Assembly (NCBI RefSeq): GCF_024343675.1
Contig: NZ_RJUD01000097.1
Location: 124,001-188,000 of the forward strand
Source: Lacihabitans sp. CS3-21
Lineage (GTDB): Bacteria; Bacteroidota; Bacteroidia; Cytophagales; Spirosomataceae
Direction: 5' to 3'
DNA: 64,000 bases
The notes under the pieces are model-generated. The model was not told the origin of the DNA and did not search any database. It worked only from the letters and a program-made list of their open reading frames with translations. Of the stretch, positions 44,400-53,402 are shown piece after piece (within the stretch, counting starts at the first letter, position 1; each line of letters opens with the position of its first letter). Made by a program: the position numbers and the translations under genes.

Positions 44400-45611
44400 T
44401 TATTTCATAATAGAATGCCCCATTTTGTCTCGTTTGGTCATCAAATAAGATTCATTGTGGGGATTTGATTCAATCTCAATAGGTACACAATGGACTATTT
44501 CTAAACCATAGCCCATTAAGCCAACACGTTTTTTCGGGTTATTAGAAATAAGTTTAATTTTAGAAACACCTAGATTTCTCAGAATTTGTGCTCCCACGCC
44601 ATAATCTCTTTCGTCTGCACCAAACCCTAATTCTAAGTTGGCTTCCACCGTGTCTCTGCCTTGTTCTTGTAGTTTATATGCTTTCAATTTATTTAATAAA
44701 CCAATTCCTCGGCCTTCCTGATTCATATAAACTATGACTCCTTTTCCATTTTTTTCTACCATTTCCATGGCTGCGTGAAGCTGAGGGCCACAATCACAAC
44801 GACAAGAACCAAATATATCACCAGTTACGCAAGAAGAATGCACTCTAACCAGAATAGGTTCATCTGCTTCCCAAGTGCCTTTTACCAAAGCCAAATGTAG
44901 CTGATCATTGTTGATTTGTCTGAATGCTATCAATTCGAAATTTCCCCAATTGGTAGGCATATTTACACCAATTTCTCTTTTAATTAAGCTCTCTTTTTCT
45001 AGTCGGTAAGCTATTAAGTCTTTGATAGATACCAGCTTGAGATTAAACTTATCAGCCATAACTCTGCATTCAGGGAGGCGGGCCATCGTACCATCTTCAT
45101 TGAGAATTTCTATCAAAACTCCTGCTGGTTTAAGCCCAGCTAAACGTGCAAAATCTATCGACGCTTCAGTATGTCCAGTTCTTCTTAGTACACCACCATC
45201 AGCAGCAATTAATGGGAAAATATGCCCCGGACGACCCAAATCTTCTGGTTTGGTATTGGGATTTACCAATGCTTGAATAGTTTTTGAGCGGTCAGATGCG
45301 GAAATTCCAGTGGTGCAACCTTGGCCCAATAAATCTACGGATACAGTGAAGGCGGTTTCGTGTTCCGCTGTGTTTTTTCTGACCATAGGGTCAAGGCCTA
45401 ACGCTTTACATCTTTCAGAAGTCAGTGGTGCACACATGAGCCCACGTCCTTCTTTTACCATAAAGTTGACAAGCTCTGGAGTGATTTTTTCAGCAGCACA
45501 AATAAAATCACCTTCATTTTCTCTATCTTCGTCATCCACTACTATAATAACCTTTCCATTTTTTATTTCCTCTATCGCTTCCTCTATGGAATCCAACCTT
45601 ATTTGCTGCAT
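44400..45611 (-). CDS. ribBA: Bifunctional DHBP synthase / GTP cyclohydrolase II
   Basis: The 403-residue protein joins the RibB domain (about 1-200: [12 protein letters not shown], DSTs-type region [32 protein letters not shown]) to the RibA domain (about 205-400: [20 protein letters not shown] with the three zinc Cys, [20 protein letters not shown] and [13 protein letters not shown]). It supplies both starting branches of riboflavin synthesis, from ribulose 5-phosphate and from GTP. All key residues look intact. A TAACTTTG box (45633-45626) lies 15 bases before its ATG. Confidence 0.97.
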   Translation of the reverse strand: MQQIRLDSIEEAIEEIKNGKVIIVVDDEDRENEGDFICAAEKITPELVNFMVKEGRGLMCAPLTSERCKALGLDPMVRKNTAEHETAFTVSVDLLGQGCTTGISASDRSKTIQALVNPNTKPEDLGRPGHIFPLIAADGGVLRRTGHTEASIDFARLAGLKPAGVLIEILNEDGTMARLPECRVMADKFNLKLVSIKDLIAYRLEKESLIKREIGVNMPTNWGNFELIAFRQINNDQLHLALVKGTWEADEPILVRVHSSCVTGDIFGSCRCDCGPQLHAAMEMVEKNGKGVIVYMNQEGRGIGLLNKLKAYKLQEQGRDTVEANLELGFGADERDYGVGAQILRNLGVSKIKLISNNPKKRVGLMGYGLEIVHCVPIEIESNPHNESYLMTKRDKMGHSIMK

Positions 45612-45625
45612 ATCGTATTTTTTTG

Positions 45626-45633
45626 CAAAGTTA
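45626..45633 (-). promoter_or_regulatory. Candidate -7 box of ribBA
   Basis: Minus-strand TAACTTTG (45633-45626) matches TAnnTTTG; the leader would be under 10 bases. No FMN riboswitch fold is visible in the short upstream gap. Confidence 0.4.
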
Positions 45634-45666
45634 CCGATAAAGATTTAGGAATGAAAACTAAGCTGA

Positions 45667-46536
45667 TTATAGGTCGCACAATTCTACAGCACTTTTAAGA
45701 GAGGTCAATTTATCAGCGTTTTTGGGTATGAATTCTTGACCTAAATAGCCTTTATAACCGGTTGCTATGATAGCTTTTATTATGGCAGGGTAATTTAATT
45801 CTTGCGTCTGATCTATTTCAGCCCTTCCTGGTACGCCGCCTGTGTGATAATGACCTATGAAATCTTTGTTTTCAGTAATAGTGCGAATAACATCTCCTTC
45901 CATTATTTGCATGTGGTAAATGTCGTATAGTAATTTGAAATTCTCAGAATCTAGCATCCTTACAAGTTCTACCCCCCAATCGGTGGTGTCACACATGTAA
46001 TTTTTGTGGTCTATTTTGCTATTGAGGAGTTCCATTACCAACGTAACTTTCTTTTGTTCAGCATACGGAATTATTTTTGATAAACCCTCCACACAATTAT
46101 CCAAGCCTTCTTCGTCATTTATTTCTTCATCGCGATTTCCAGAGAAACAAATGATGTTTTTAAAACCTGCCTTTGCCGTTTCATCAATCAGGTATTTATA
46201 CCATTTGATCAATCCCTCATGGTTTTCAGTTTTATTCCAACCCTTGGTGATACTCCAAATACTGCTGGATATGGAGACCATTGAGCAGTGGATATCATGT
46301 TTTTTTAGAATAGGAAACTGTTCAATTGAAATTAAATCAATGGCATTTATACCCATTTTTTTTATGGCAATTGCGAATTCTTCTAAAGGAATAGAACCAT
46401 AGCACCATTTGCAAACTGAATGTTTAATGTTGCCCTTCAGTGGTACGGGTAACTGGAATTTGTCCATTAAAGGCATTACAAAACTGCCACCTATTATTTT
46501 TTTTACAGTTTCTCTCCTTCCCAAGGAATTTTCCAT
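45667..46536 (-). CDS. Hydroxypyruvate-isomerase-like TIM-barrel protein
   Basis: The 289-residue protein resembles the hydroxypyruvate isomerase group of the xylose-isomerase-like superfamily: LVMELLNSKIDHKNYMCDTT with a metal Glu, LLYDIYHMQIMEGDVI with Asp/His, GHYHTGGVPGRAEIDQTQEL and GYLGQEF with the last Glu. The N-terminus, MENSLGRRETVKKIIGGSF, carries a twin arginine before a weakly hydrophobic stretch, a possible degenerate Tat signal, common in exported members of this family. It is adjacent to ribBA but has no obvious pathway link. Substrate unknown; it probably isomerises a small keto or aldo acid. Confidence 0.82.
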   Translation of the reverse strand: MENSLGRRETVKKIIGGSFVMPLMDKFQLPVPLKGNIKHSVCKWCYGSIPLEEFAIAIKKMGINAIDLISIEQFPILKKHDIHCSMVSISSSIWSITKGWNKTENHEGLIKWYKYLIDETAKAGFKNIICFSGNRDEEINDEEGLDNCVEGLSKIIPYAEQKKVTLVMELLNSKIDHKNYMCDTTDWGVELVRMLDSENFKLLYDIYHMQIMEGDVIRTITENKDFIGHYHTGGVPGRAEIDQTQELNYPAIIKAIIATGYKGYLGQEFIPKNADKLTSLKSAVELCDL

Positions 46537-46662
46537 GTTTTAATATTTAGTTTTGTTCCTAAATTTAAGCAAAACCTTTTTATAAAATCAATATTCGATT
46601 TATTGATTTTTCATTTAAATGAATAGGTTTGTTGCTATAAACAAACTTTGAAACATTAAATC

Positions 46663-47214
46663 ATGAGTAAACTATCAATGGAAGAGCTGAATAGGCTTAC
46701 AGTTGATCAATATAAAGAATCTGGAAAGCGTAATTTTTGTTTGGTATTAGACGATATCAGGAGCATGGCCAATGTGGGTTCGATTTTCAGAACTGCAGAT
46801 TGTTTTCTTGCCTCCAAAATATATTTGTGTGGTATTACTGCACAACCACCTCACCGTGAAATTGAAAAGACTGCTTTAGGTGCCACAGAATCAGTAGATT
46901 GGGAATATAGAAATGATGTCTTAGAACTAATAGTTTCTTTAAAAAATGAAGGCTGGAAGATTATTCCTTTAGAACAAGTCCAAAATAGCGTTTTTTTAGA
47001 TGAATTTGTTCCTCATGAAAATGAAAAATACGCATTTGTTTTAGGCAACGAAGTTTTCGGGGTAAAGCAAGAGGTTATTAATATGGCTGATACTACCATT
47101 GAAATACCTCAGTTTGGCACAAAACACTCTTTTAATGTGAGTGTTTCCACAGGAATTTTGCTATGGGATTATTATTCAAAAATCAAAGGGAAAGACCTGG
47201 TTAAACCAGAATAA
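46663..47214 (+). CDS. SpoU-family RNA 2'-O-methyltransferase
   Basis: The 183-residue protein carries the three SpoU (SPOUT knot) motifs: SMANVGSIFRTADCF (motif 1), YAFVLGNEVFGV (motif 2) and IEIPQFGTKHSFNVSVSTGI (motif 3). It methylates a ribose 2'-OH in tRNA or rRNA using SAM. It is the short form without an N-terminal substrate-binding L30-like domain, nearest in look to TrmH-like proteins or TrmL; the target nucleotide is not clear. The ATG at 46663 is the only in-frame start that fits. Its last 43 bases overlap the converging surface-esterase gene. Confidence 0.92.
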   Translation: MSKLSMEELNRLTVDQYKESGKRNFCLVLDDIRSMANVGSIFRTADCFLASKIYLCGITAQPPHREIEKTALGATESVDWEYRNDVLELIVSLKNEGWKIIPLEQVQNSVFLDEFVPHENEKYAFVLGNEVFGVKQEVINMADTTIEIPQFGTKHSFNVSVSTGILLWDYYSKIKGKDLVKPE

Positions 47215-49514
47215 TCCAATTTAAGAATACGTTTACCTGATATTCTTTTATAGGATAGATCTATTTCTGTGGGCAACTTTAATGTTTCAAGAATGGTTTC
47301 AAATTCCTTTTGTCCTGCATCATTAAATATCGTCACTTTTACATTTTTAAGTTCTTTATTGGAAGCAATTTTTACCTTTCCATCTATTACAGGGTTGGCA
47401 TAAACACTCAATCCGTAAAGATTATTATCTATTGTCATTGCTTGCTGTGTAGAAATTCCTGATTTGCACTCAAGCACTCTGTTGGTCGAAGTTAAGATGG
47501 ACCTTACTGCTTTTGTGGCATAAAATCCATTTTTCTCAATAAAAAGGACTGGGTCTACTTGACTTAATAAAAAGTTATTATCAAGAAACCATTCAAACTT
47601 TTGAACGGGTTCGAGTTCTATGGCTTTAACCGAAAAAGGCCCATTCTTTTCAATATTTGGCGTTTTGGGATTGGCCAGGAATCTGTATTTTAAGGTATCT
47701 GACTCTACCGAAGGACAGTCATAGTTACTAAAAAGGGTAACCTTGATTGGAATAGATTGGTTATTTGCGATACTTAATTCATTCGTTTTTTGTCCAGTAC
47801 TCCATACTACATCAAAATTTTGTGGGTTGCTTACTTTGAGCGAAATTGTTTTTCCAATACATTCAAATCCATCACTATTTAGCAGTTCTATTCCTGGTTT
47901 AGGCGGTGGATTTACAAAAATCGGGTAAAGTTCATTTGACCTTGGTGAAAGGCAACCTTGGCTGCTTCGGTAAGAAGCAAAGTAGGAACTCACTTGGTTA
48001 GCTGAAATTTTATTAGAGATAGTTCCATTGTTCCAATTGACCTCATATTTTGAAGGATTTGCTTGGAGCTCAACCGTTTTACCTACGCAACCGACAATGC
48101 TAATTACTGGACTGATGATTGGAGCAATTTTAGGAAATACGTTTGGAACATTAATACGATTGGTATAATATAAATTACTAAATCCGTCCCTTAATACAGC
48201 ACTTATTTCCCCATTATTTGCCTGGATTTGACTTGATGTAGCTCCAGTACTCCATTGATAAGATTGGTAGATTTTGTCAAATTTGAGAGAAATATCACTC
48301 TGATTGATACAAGAATATTTTATTTCCGCAATTCCTTTGGGTAAAATAGGATTAATTTGGTTAAAAAACTGGTTTGATAAGGATGCATTCCAAGCATCTG
48401 CCAATTGGGATAATCCGTTTACCGAATTGTTGTTTTCGAAATGTGCACCATCTGGTCGGAAAGGCTGAATTTCGTCAGTAGATGGTCCAGCCCAAACATT
48501 TTCAATGGTACTTATAACTCTATTTTGTCCGCTAATAATGCTGGGATAATTGCTCCCCTCATACCTTGAAACTCTTGCAACTACCCAAGGTATTTTTTCG
48601 CCTGTGTTATTTCTAGATTCCTGAATTAAGTCTCTCAAATTATTAAAATAGGTCAATTCTGAAACTCTAGATATTGCGTCAGATTCACCTTGATGCCAAA
48701 GAATTGACCTCACGCCATAAATACTAATAAGTGAGTGTAAGGTTCTTCTAAGGGCATGGTAAGGCATAAATTTCTCAAATTTAACGCCAGTAACAACATG
48801 GTAGGTGTCTTTTCCTGAAATTGATGCCAACCAATTCTCCGTAGATGTGCCAGATAATGCAGCATTGTAAAACAAAACTGGGACATTTAATTTTTTTACC
48901 AATTGGTCTCCAAGCTCTCCCCAACACCAAGCCGTAAAACCTAATGGTCCGATATTGGTGTTGCTAGAAATATTTGTAAATTTTTCGATACTAAGAAAGT
49001 TAGGGAAATTTTGTATCAAAGCAGTGTTGTGATCGTAATAATTTGGCTCAAATGCCAAAACTCGCTCATCGGAGGAACTTTTTGCATTAGAAAACCGCCC
49101 GTCTCCTTGTGCATTAGATTGCCCTGCCACTATAAAAACTTCACCTATTCCAACTTTTTCTACGCTGTTGGTAAATGTAACTTGATTATTTAGAATGGCT
49201 CTTACCTCTAGTCTATACCAGCCACCTTGTCCCTCTAAAGAGCCTGTAAAGCTCTGTCCATCAATGATATTGTCTATGGTTTTCCACTCAGTCTGCACCC
49301 CTTGATTTGCAATACGTGGAACTATTCTTGCTTCAACTCTATCTACATCCTGCTCCAAAGTACCGGTAATAAAAATATTACCAATATTGCTATTGTTTCT
49401 CTGAAATACCGATTTTTCGTATGGAATCTTTATGCTAATTTGAGCATTAGAAATCATTATGCCCAATAGGTAGAAGTTGACAATACTAAGAAGATACTTT
49501 TTTGGGTTGTACAT
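47172..49514 (-). CDS. Secreted SASA-type (sialate O-acetylesterase-like) esterase with T9SS tail
   Basis: The 780-residue protein has a signal peptide (ending ISNAQ, about residue 25), an Ig-like domain (about 26-120), then an SGNH/SASA esterase domain with the nucleophile Ser133 in FIVAGQSNAQGDGRF, SILWHQGESDA and the Asp/His pair in FRPDGAHFEN. Roughly residues 400-690 are three or four PKD-like/Ig domains of about 80 residues (repeated VxWNxG-type patterns such as YEVNWNNG and FDVVWSTG). The C-terminus (LSVYANPVIDGKVKIASNKE) is a type A T9SS sorting domain. A cell-surface deacetylase of glycans is likely. It lies 31 bases after pheS and overlaps the SpoU gene by 43 bases at its end. Confidence 0.88.
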   Translation of the reverse strand: MYNPKKYLLSIVNFYLLGIMISNAQISIKIPYEKSVFQRNNSNIGNIFITGTLEQDVDRVEARIVPRIANQGVQTEWKTIDNIIDGQSFTGSLEGQGGWYRLEVRAILNNQVTFTNSVEKVGIGEVFIVAGQSNAQGDGRFSNAKSSSDERVLAFEPNYYDHNTALIQNFPNFLSIEKFTNISSNTNIGPLGFTAWCWGELGDQLVKKLNVPVLFYNAALSGTSTENWLASISGKDTYHVVTGVKFEKFMPYHALRRTLHSLISIYGVRSILWHQGESDAISRVSELTYFNNLRDLIQESRNNTGEKIPWVVARVSRYEGSNYPSIISGQNRVISTIENVWAGPSTDEIQPFRPDGAHFENNNSVNGLSQLADAWNASLSNQFFNQINPILPKGIAEIKYSCINQSDISLKFDKIYQSYQWSTGATSSQIQANNGEISAVLRDGFSNLYYTNRINVPNVFPKIAPIISPVISIVGCVGKTVELQANPSKYEVNWNNGTISNKISANQVSSYFASYRSSQGCLSPRSNELYPIFVNPPPKPGIELLNSDGFECIGKTISLKVSNPQNFDVVWSTGQKTNELSIANNQSIPIKVTLFSNYDCPSVESDTLKYRFLANPKTPNIEKNGPFSVKAIELEPVQKFEWFLDNNFLLSQVDPVLFIEKNGFYATKAVRSILTSTNRVLECKSGISTQQAMTIDNNLYGLSVYANPVIDGKVKIASNKELKNVKVTIFNDAGQKEFETILETLKLPTEIDLSYKRISGKRILKLDYSGLTRSFPLIFE

Positions 49515-49545
49515 TTATAAATAAGAGCTGGTTTAGAATTATTTT

Positions 49546-50583
49546 TTAAAGGCCATCGAATTGTTTTAGAAACCTTACATCATTTTCAAAAAACAATCTT
49601 AAGTCGTTGATGCCGTATTTCAACATAGTTATTCTTTCAATACCCATGCCAAAAGCAAATCCTGTGAATTCTTCGGGGTCAATATTGCAATTTTCGAGCA
49701 CATTTGGGTCAACCATTCCAGAGCCGGCAATTTCTACCCAACCCGAATGTTTACAGATATTACAACCTGCTCCGTGACAAATGAAGCATGAAATGTCGAT
49801 TTCAGCACTAGGTTCTGTAAATGGAAAATAACTTGGTCGTAGTCTTATTTTCGTATCTTTTCCGAACATTTCTTTGGCAAAATGAAACAAGGTGTCTTTT
49901 AAGTCTTTGAAACTTACGTTTTTATCTACGTAAAGACCTTCTACTTGATGAAATTGACAATGAGCTCTTGCCGAAATTGCTTCGTTTCTGTAGACTCTCC
50001 CCACCATAATAGATCTAATTGGAGGTTTTTTGTATTCCATTAAACGAATTTGGACGTTAGAAGTGTGTGTTCTAAGCAATAAATCGTCTTTGGTCACTTG
50101 ATTTTTTTCTACAAAAAATGTATCCTGCATTTCTCTGGCTGGATGGTTCTCTGCAAAATTCAAGGCAGAGAAGTTATACCAATCAGTTTCTATTTCAGGG
50201 CCATCTTCCGTATTGAACCCCATTCGAGCAAATATTTCAACTATTTTTCTTCTTACAATCGAGAGTGGGTGTAAACTACCAAGCTGGTTGGGAGTTTCTG
50301 GTAAAGTTAAATCCAATATTTGAGATTGTCCTTTGGATAAGCCTACCTGATTTGAGTTTGCCGAAAGTTCAGCATGAATTTCTTCAAGTTTAGTTTTGAG
50401 GTTATTGAGGTTTTGACCAATAACCCTTTTTTGATCACTACTTACTTTCTTAAAATCTTCAAATAGTTCATTCAAAACACCTTTGCGACTAAGGTATTTG
50501 AGTCTAAAGTCTTCGTGCGTCAATTTTTTTTCAAGTAAAAATTGTTCTACTTCGACAAATATATTCTCTATTTTTTCTATCAC
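49546..50583 (-). CDS. pheS: Phenylalanyl-tRNA synthetase alpha subunit
   Basis: The 345-residue protein has the PheS coiled-coil N-terminal arm followed by the class II catalytic core: HPLSIVRRKIVEIFARMGF, DWYNFSALNFAENHPAREMQ (motif 1), GRVYRNEAISARAHCQFHQ (motif 2) and GFAFGMGIERITMLKYGI (motif 3). The start is GTG at 50583; no ATG is in frame nearby and the residues after GTG align with homologues. A TATATTTG box lies 20 bases upstream. The length is normal. pheT, encoding the beta subunit, is not in the window. The downstream esterase gene (31 bases away) may be co-transcribed. Confidence 0.97.
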   Translation of the reverse strand: MIEKIENIFVEVEQFLLEKKLTHEDFRLKYLSRKGVLNELFEDFKKVSSDQKRVIGQNLNNLKTKLEEIHAELSANSNQVGLSKGQSQILDLTLPETPNQLGSLHPLSIVRRKIVEIFARMGFNTEDGPEIETDWYNFSALNFAENHPAREMQDTFFVEKNQVTKDDLLLRTHTSNVQIRLMEYKKPPIRSIMVGRVYRNEAISARAHCQFHQVEGLYVDKNVSFKDLKDTLFHFAKEMFGKDTKIRLRPSYFPFTEPSAEIDISCFICHGAGCNICKHSGWVEIAGSGMVDPNVLENCNIDPEEFTGFAFGMGIERITMLKYGINDLRLFFENDVRFLKQFDGL

Positions 50584-51022
50584 TACAATTTACTTTAAAC
50601 CGCAAATATAATATTTTGTATTCTATTTTGGCGAATATAAAACCCAAGAATATCAATTTTATAAGCGTCTAAGAATTTAGACTAATTAGATTTATTTTTT
50701 TTAGGTTTTTAGGAGTACGTATTTCTACGTGTTTTGACAGGGGTAAATACCTGTTTTTTAATAATAGAATGAGTCTAAATTGTTGTTTTTAAGTTGTTTA
50801 AATTTGTCAAGTATTTTTGTGCGTTTTTTTTAATGAAAAATTAAATTCTATTTTACGGTAGAATTTTAAAGACAAACAACTCATACCATACTAAATATAC
50901 AGCAAATATTTACAATAAGCTATTGAAGACTAATGTGACTTATATACACTATCGCCAACTTGGTCCATGCTATTACACAATCCAGTAGTTGGTTGTTTTC
51001 CACAACTGATTTACTGGATTTT
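50584..51022. other. Gene-free region with several hairpins
   Basis: This 439-base gap between pheS and the dipeptidase gene has the pheS -7 box (50603-50610), a small hairpin ACGTA-TTTC-TACGT (50717-50730), a second short stem ACAGG/CCTGT (50737-50754) followed by six T, a TATTTTTG box (50812-50819), an 8-bp stem AAATTCTA/TAGAATTT (50843-50866) and a strong terminator hairpin (50979-51025). No protein-coding reading frame is convincing. Confidence 0.55.
50603..50610 (-). promoter_or_regulatory. Candidate -7 box of pheS
   Basis: Minus-strand TATATTTG (50610-50603) fits TAnnTTTG, 20 bases before the GTG start; no TTG is present at the usual upstream distance. Confidence 0.45.
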
Positions 51023-51028
51023 TTATTT
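50826..51028 (+). ncRNA. Candidate small RNA, about 200 nt
   Basis: A TATTTTTG promoter-like box at 50812-50819 would start a plus-strand transcript near 50826. The transcript would contain an 8-bp hairpin (50843-50866) and end in a two-part hairpin (outer AATCCAGTA/TACTGGATT, inner GTTGT/ACAAC; 50979-51020) followed by TTTTTT, a good intrinsic terminator that has no protein gene ahead of it on this strand. It would run against the end of the dipeptidase gene. No known RNA family is recognised. Confidence 0.35.
50979..51025 (+). terminator. Plus-strand intrinsic terminator
   Basis: Outer stem AATCCAGTA (50979-50987) / TACTGGATT (51012-51020), inner stem GTTGT/ACAAC, then a T-run on the plus strand. 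On the minus strand the hairpin lacks a T-run, so it does not suit the dipeptidase gene. Confidence 0.6.
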
Positions 51029-51787
51029 AACGATTTCATAGAGTTCTTTTGCCCTTTTTCTCGAATGGTAGTTAAAGTGCCACCACTCACTAGTAATTGC
51101 ATCAAATCCTGCATTTTCCATCACAGTTCTTAGCAATTTTCGGTTTGCAATTTGATCTGAAGTGAGTTTGCCTTCCCGCAACATCCTTTCTTCGAGTCGT
51201 GGATAGGCCAAGGGTCCAAAATAGTCATACTTTGTACCCATATCTAAAGCCTGATGAGTTGTGAGGTCAACTAGGGTCAAGTCAACGGCACAACCATAGT
51301 TGTGAATCGAGCCCTCTTTGGGGTCGGCCACAAAATTCTTCCTATTTTTTGGAGGAATTGTATCCAATTTGTCCCAAAGGATGGTTTGTATGCTATGAGG
51401 ACGGGCGGCATCGTAAATCAAAAGCCGAAGATTTTGATGCGTTTCTTTTAAACTTTGATTGGCTTTTTTAAGGGCTTCTGCGGGCGGTATTTGTAAGTAA
51501 GCATTTTCTAAAATTCCATAAACGTCTTCTCCGAAAAAATTATCCGTAGTGCTGTATTTTAAATCTACCAAAATATCAGCGTCAATTTCTTGAATGTTAA
51601 CAAGGCCTTGGTTTTGCATTGACTTTTCCAATTCTGAGATTTCAGGCGTATTGACCTTTGTAATTGGTTGGTTTTCTTCCTTTTGGTGTGTTAATTCTTC
51701 CTGTTTATTTGCACAACTATTTAAAAATATGGATATTATCATTACACTTGAAACAATGAAATATTTCAAACTGGATTTCCTGTTCAT
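51023..51787 (-). CDS. M15 D-Ala-D-Ala dipeptidase lipoprotein (VanX/DdpX-like)
   Basis: The 254-residue protein is a predicted lipoprotein (lipobox FLNSC, Cys25) with the M15D zinc-peptidase pattern: LRLLIYDAARPHSIQ, the zinc ligands His162 and Asp169 in SIHNYGCAVDLT, and Glu234/His237 in SEWWHFNY. VanX-type enzymes split D-Ala-D-Ala; in non-resistant bacteria they recycle cell-wall dipeptide in the periplasm. No van genes are around, so a resistance role is unlikely. All active-site residues are present. The stop codon directly adjoins the plus-strand terminator at 50979-51025. Confidence 0.92.
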   Translation of the reverse strand: MNRKSSLKYFIVSSVMIISIFLNSCANKQEELTHQKEENQPITKVNTPEISELEKSMQNQGLVNIQEIDADILVDLKYSTTDNFFGEDVYGILENAYLQIPPAEALKKANQSLKETHQNLRLLIYDAARPHSIQTILWDKLDTIPPKNRKNFVADPKEGSIHNYGCAVDLTLVDLTTHQALDMGTKYDYFGPLAYPRLEERMLREGKLTSDQIANRKLLRTVMENAGFDAITSEWWHFNYHSRKRAKELYEIVK

Positions 51788-51879
51788 CTAAATTTTTGCT
51801 TTTTGTTTTTTTTGTTTCGTAAATATCGCAAAATTTCCAATTGAAAAATTCCTAAATAAAAGATAAAAAAGTAATTTGC

Positions 51880-51887
51880 TACCTTTG
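51880..51887 (+). promoter_or_regulatory. -7 box of the spmAB-like gene
   Basis: TACCTTTG matches TAnnTTTG, 20 bases before ATG 51908. The upstream TTTG element is not clear. Confidence 0.5.
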
Positions 51888-51907
51888 CAAAATAACCCAA
51901 ATACGGA

Positions 51908-53143
51908 ATGGTTCTTAATTATATATGGATTGGTTTTTTTCTAGTTGCTTTTGTAGTTGCTCTGATTAAGCTGATTTTTTTCGGAGATACAGAAATTTTC
52001 AAAATCATCATCGAAGGAATGTTTGATTCGGCTGAATCAGCTGTGATGAAGCTAGCTCTTCCTCTTGCTGGTGTGATGACCTTCTTTCTTGGAATATTAA
52101 AATTAGGAGAAGAAGCAGGCGTGATTAGAAGACTTGCGAGAATGATTGCTCCATTTTTTAGTCGATTATTTCCAGACGTTCCAAAGGACCATCCAGCTAA
52201 TGGACAAATGATTATGAATTTTTCTGCCAATATGTTGGGACTTGATAACGCTGCCACGCCTTTCGGACTCAAGGCCATGCAAAGTTTACAAGAATTGAAT
52301 CCAAACAAAGATACAGCCTCTAACTCTCAGATCATGTTTATGGTTTTACATAGTGCAGGACCGGTTTTGATTCCTATTTCAATCATGGCTCAAAGAGCTA
52401 TTTATAAGGCCGCAGACCCATCCGATATTTTCATTCCTGCACTGATTTCCGTATATGTGGCCACGCTCACTGGATTGCTATTTGTTGGAATAAAACAAAG
52501 ATTAAACTTTTTTGACAAAACGTTAATGGGTTGGTTATTAGGTATAACTGGCTTTATTGGGTTTGTATTGTGGTATTTTTCAAGATTGCCCAAAGAAGAA
52601 ATAGAGGAGGTTTCTAAGGTGGTAAGTAATCTCGTTTTGATGACTTTTATTTGTGGTTTTGTGGGTGGGGCATTGTACAAAAAAGTTGATATTTTCCCTA
52701 CATTCATTGAAGGTGCCAAAAGCGGATTTGAAACAGCGGTAAAAGTTATTCCGTATTTGGTGGGTATGTTGGTGGCAATTAGTGCCTTTAGAAATTCGGG
52801 AGCACTAGATTATGTGGTGGATTTTCTGAAATGGATTTTTAGTTTTACGGGTATCAATACCGATTTTACGAATGCATTACCTACAGCCTTGATGCATCCA
52901 TTAAGTGGAAGTGGATCAAGAGCGATGATGATTGAAACGATGGAACAATTTGGAGTGGATTCTTTTGAAGGTAGACTTTCAGGGGTATTCCAAGCGTGTT
53001 CAGATACCATTTTGTATATTTTGGCCTTGTATTTTGGCAGTGTAAGTGTCAAACATACCAGATATACTTTAGCCGCAGGTTTATTGGCAGATTTAGCTGG
53101 TGTAATTACTGCTATTGTGGTTTCTTATATCTTTTTCCATTGA
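51908..53143 (+). CDS. Nucleoside-recognition-domain membrane protein (SpmA-SpmB fusion)
   Basis: The 411-residue polytopic protein contains two Gate/nucleoside-recognition halves: an SpmA-like part (about 1-200, with NFSANMLGLDNAATPFGLKA and MVLHSAGPVLIPISIMAQRA) and an SpmB-like part (about 230-410, with GAKSGFETAVKVIPYLVGML, ALMHPLSGSGSRAMM and VFQACSDTILYILALYFGSV). In Firmicutes these are separate spore-maturation proteins; in non-sporulating Bacteroidota the fused form is common and its role, perhaps transport of small molecules, is unknown. It has about ten membrane segments. It has its own promoter box and ends directly at the converging DUF2892 gene. Confidence 0.9.
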   Translation: MVLNYIWIGFFLVAFVVALIKLIFFGDTEIFKIIIEGMFDSAESAVMKLALPLAGVMTFFLGILKLGEEAGVIRRLARMIAPFFSRLFPDVPKDHPANGQMIMNFSANMLGLDNAATPFGLKAMQSLQELNPNKDTASNSQIMFMVLHSAGPVLIPISIMAQRAIYKAADPSDIFIPALISVYVATLTGLLFVGIKQRLNFFDKTLMGWLLGITGFIGFVLWYFSRLPKEEIEEVSKVVSNLVLMTFICGFVGGALYKKVDIFPTFIEGAKSGFETAVKVIPYLVGMLVAISAFRNSGALDYVVDFLKWIFSFTGINTDFTNALPTALMHPLSGSGSRAMMIETMEQFGVDSFEGRLSGVFQACSDTILYILALYFGSVSVKHTRYTLAAGLLADLAGVITAIVVSYIFFH

Positions 53144-53356
53144 TCAATGTCTTCTGCGGTACCTCTTTCTCATTTCATCTCTCGAGCATGAATTGTTGCT
53201 GCAACCCGTGTTGGTAAGGCTTTGAAACAAAAATCCAATGCCCAAAATGTAAAGGAAAATATTGTGCGAAAAATAAACGGCAGCTATTAAAAAAAATAAT
53301 GAAATGGTCAGATGGCTAGCCCGTAATAATGTCCAGTTTTTTAGAATATTATTCAT
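53144..53356 (-). CDS. Small DUF2892-like membrane protein
   Basis: The 70-residue protein has two hydrophobic segments (LTISLFFLIAAVYF and IFLYILGIGFLFQSL) and a Cys-rich end (NTGCSNNSCS) followed by a basic tail. That layout is seen in YgaP C-terminal/DUF2892 proteins of Bacteroidota, some linked to rhodanese domains, but no rhodanese is here. It is adjacent to and converges with the spmAB gene (its stop begins at the next base). Being so short, it is supported mainly by its composition, ATG start and family resemblance. Confidence 0.7.
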   Translation of the reverse strand: MNNILKNWTLLRASHLTISLFFLIAAVYFSHNIFLYILGIGFLFQSLTNTGCSNNSCSRDEMRKRYRRRH

Positions 53357-53402
53357 GAGTTTTCTGTTTGTATATTTTTAACAAATAAAATAGACCAAAG
53401 AT

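Noticed and set aside
51023-51787. VanX-like dipeptidase considered as a vancomycin-resistance gene
   Set aside because: No vanA/H or regulator genes are nearby and such lipoproteins occur in many sensitive Bacteroidota; a recycling role is more likely.
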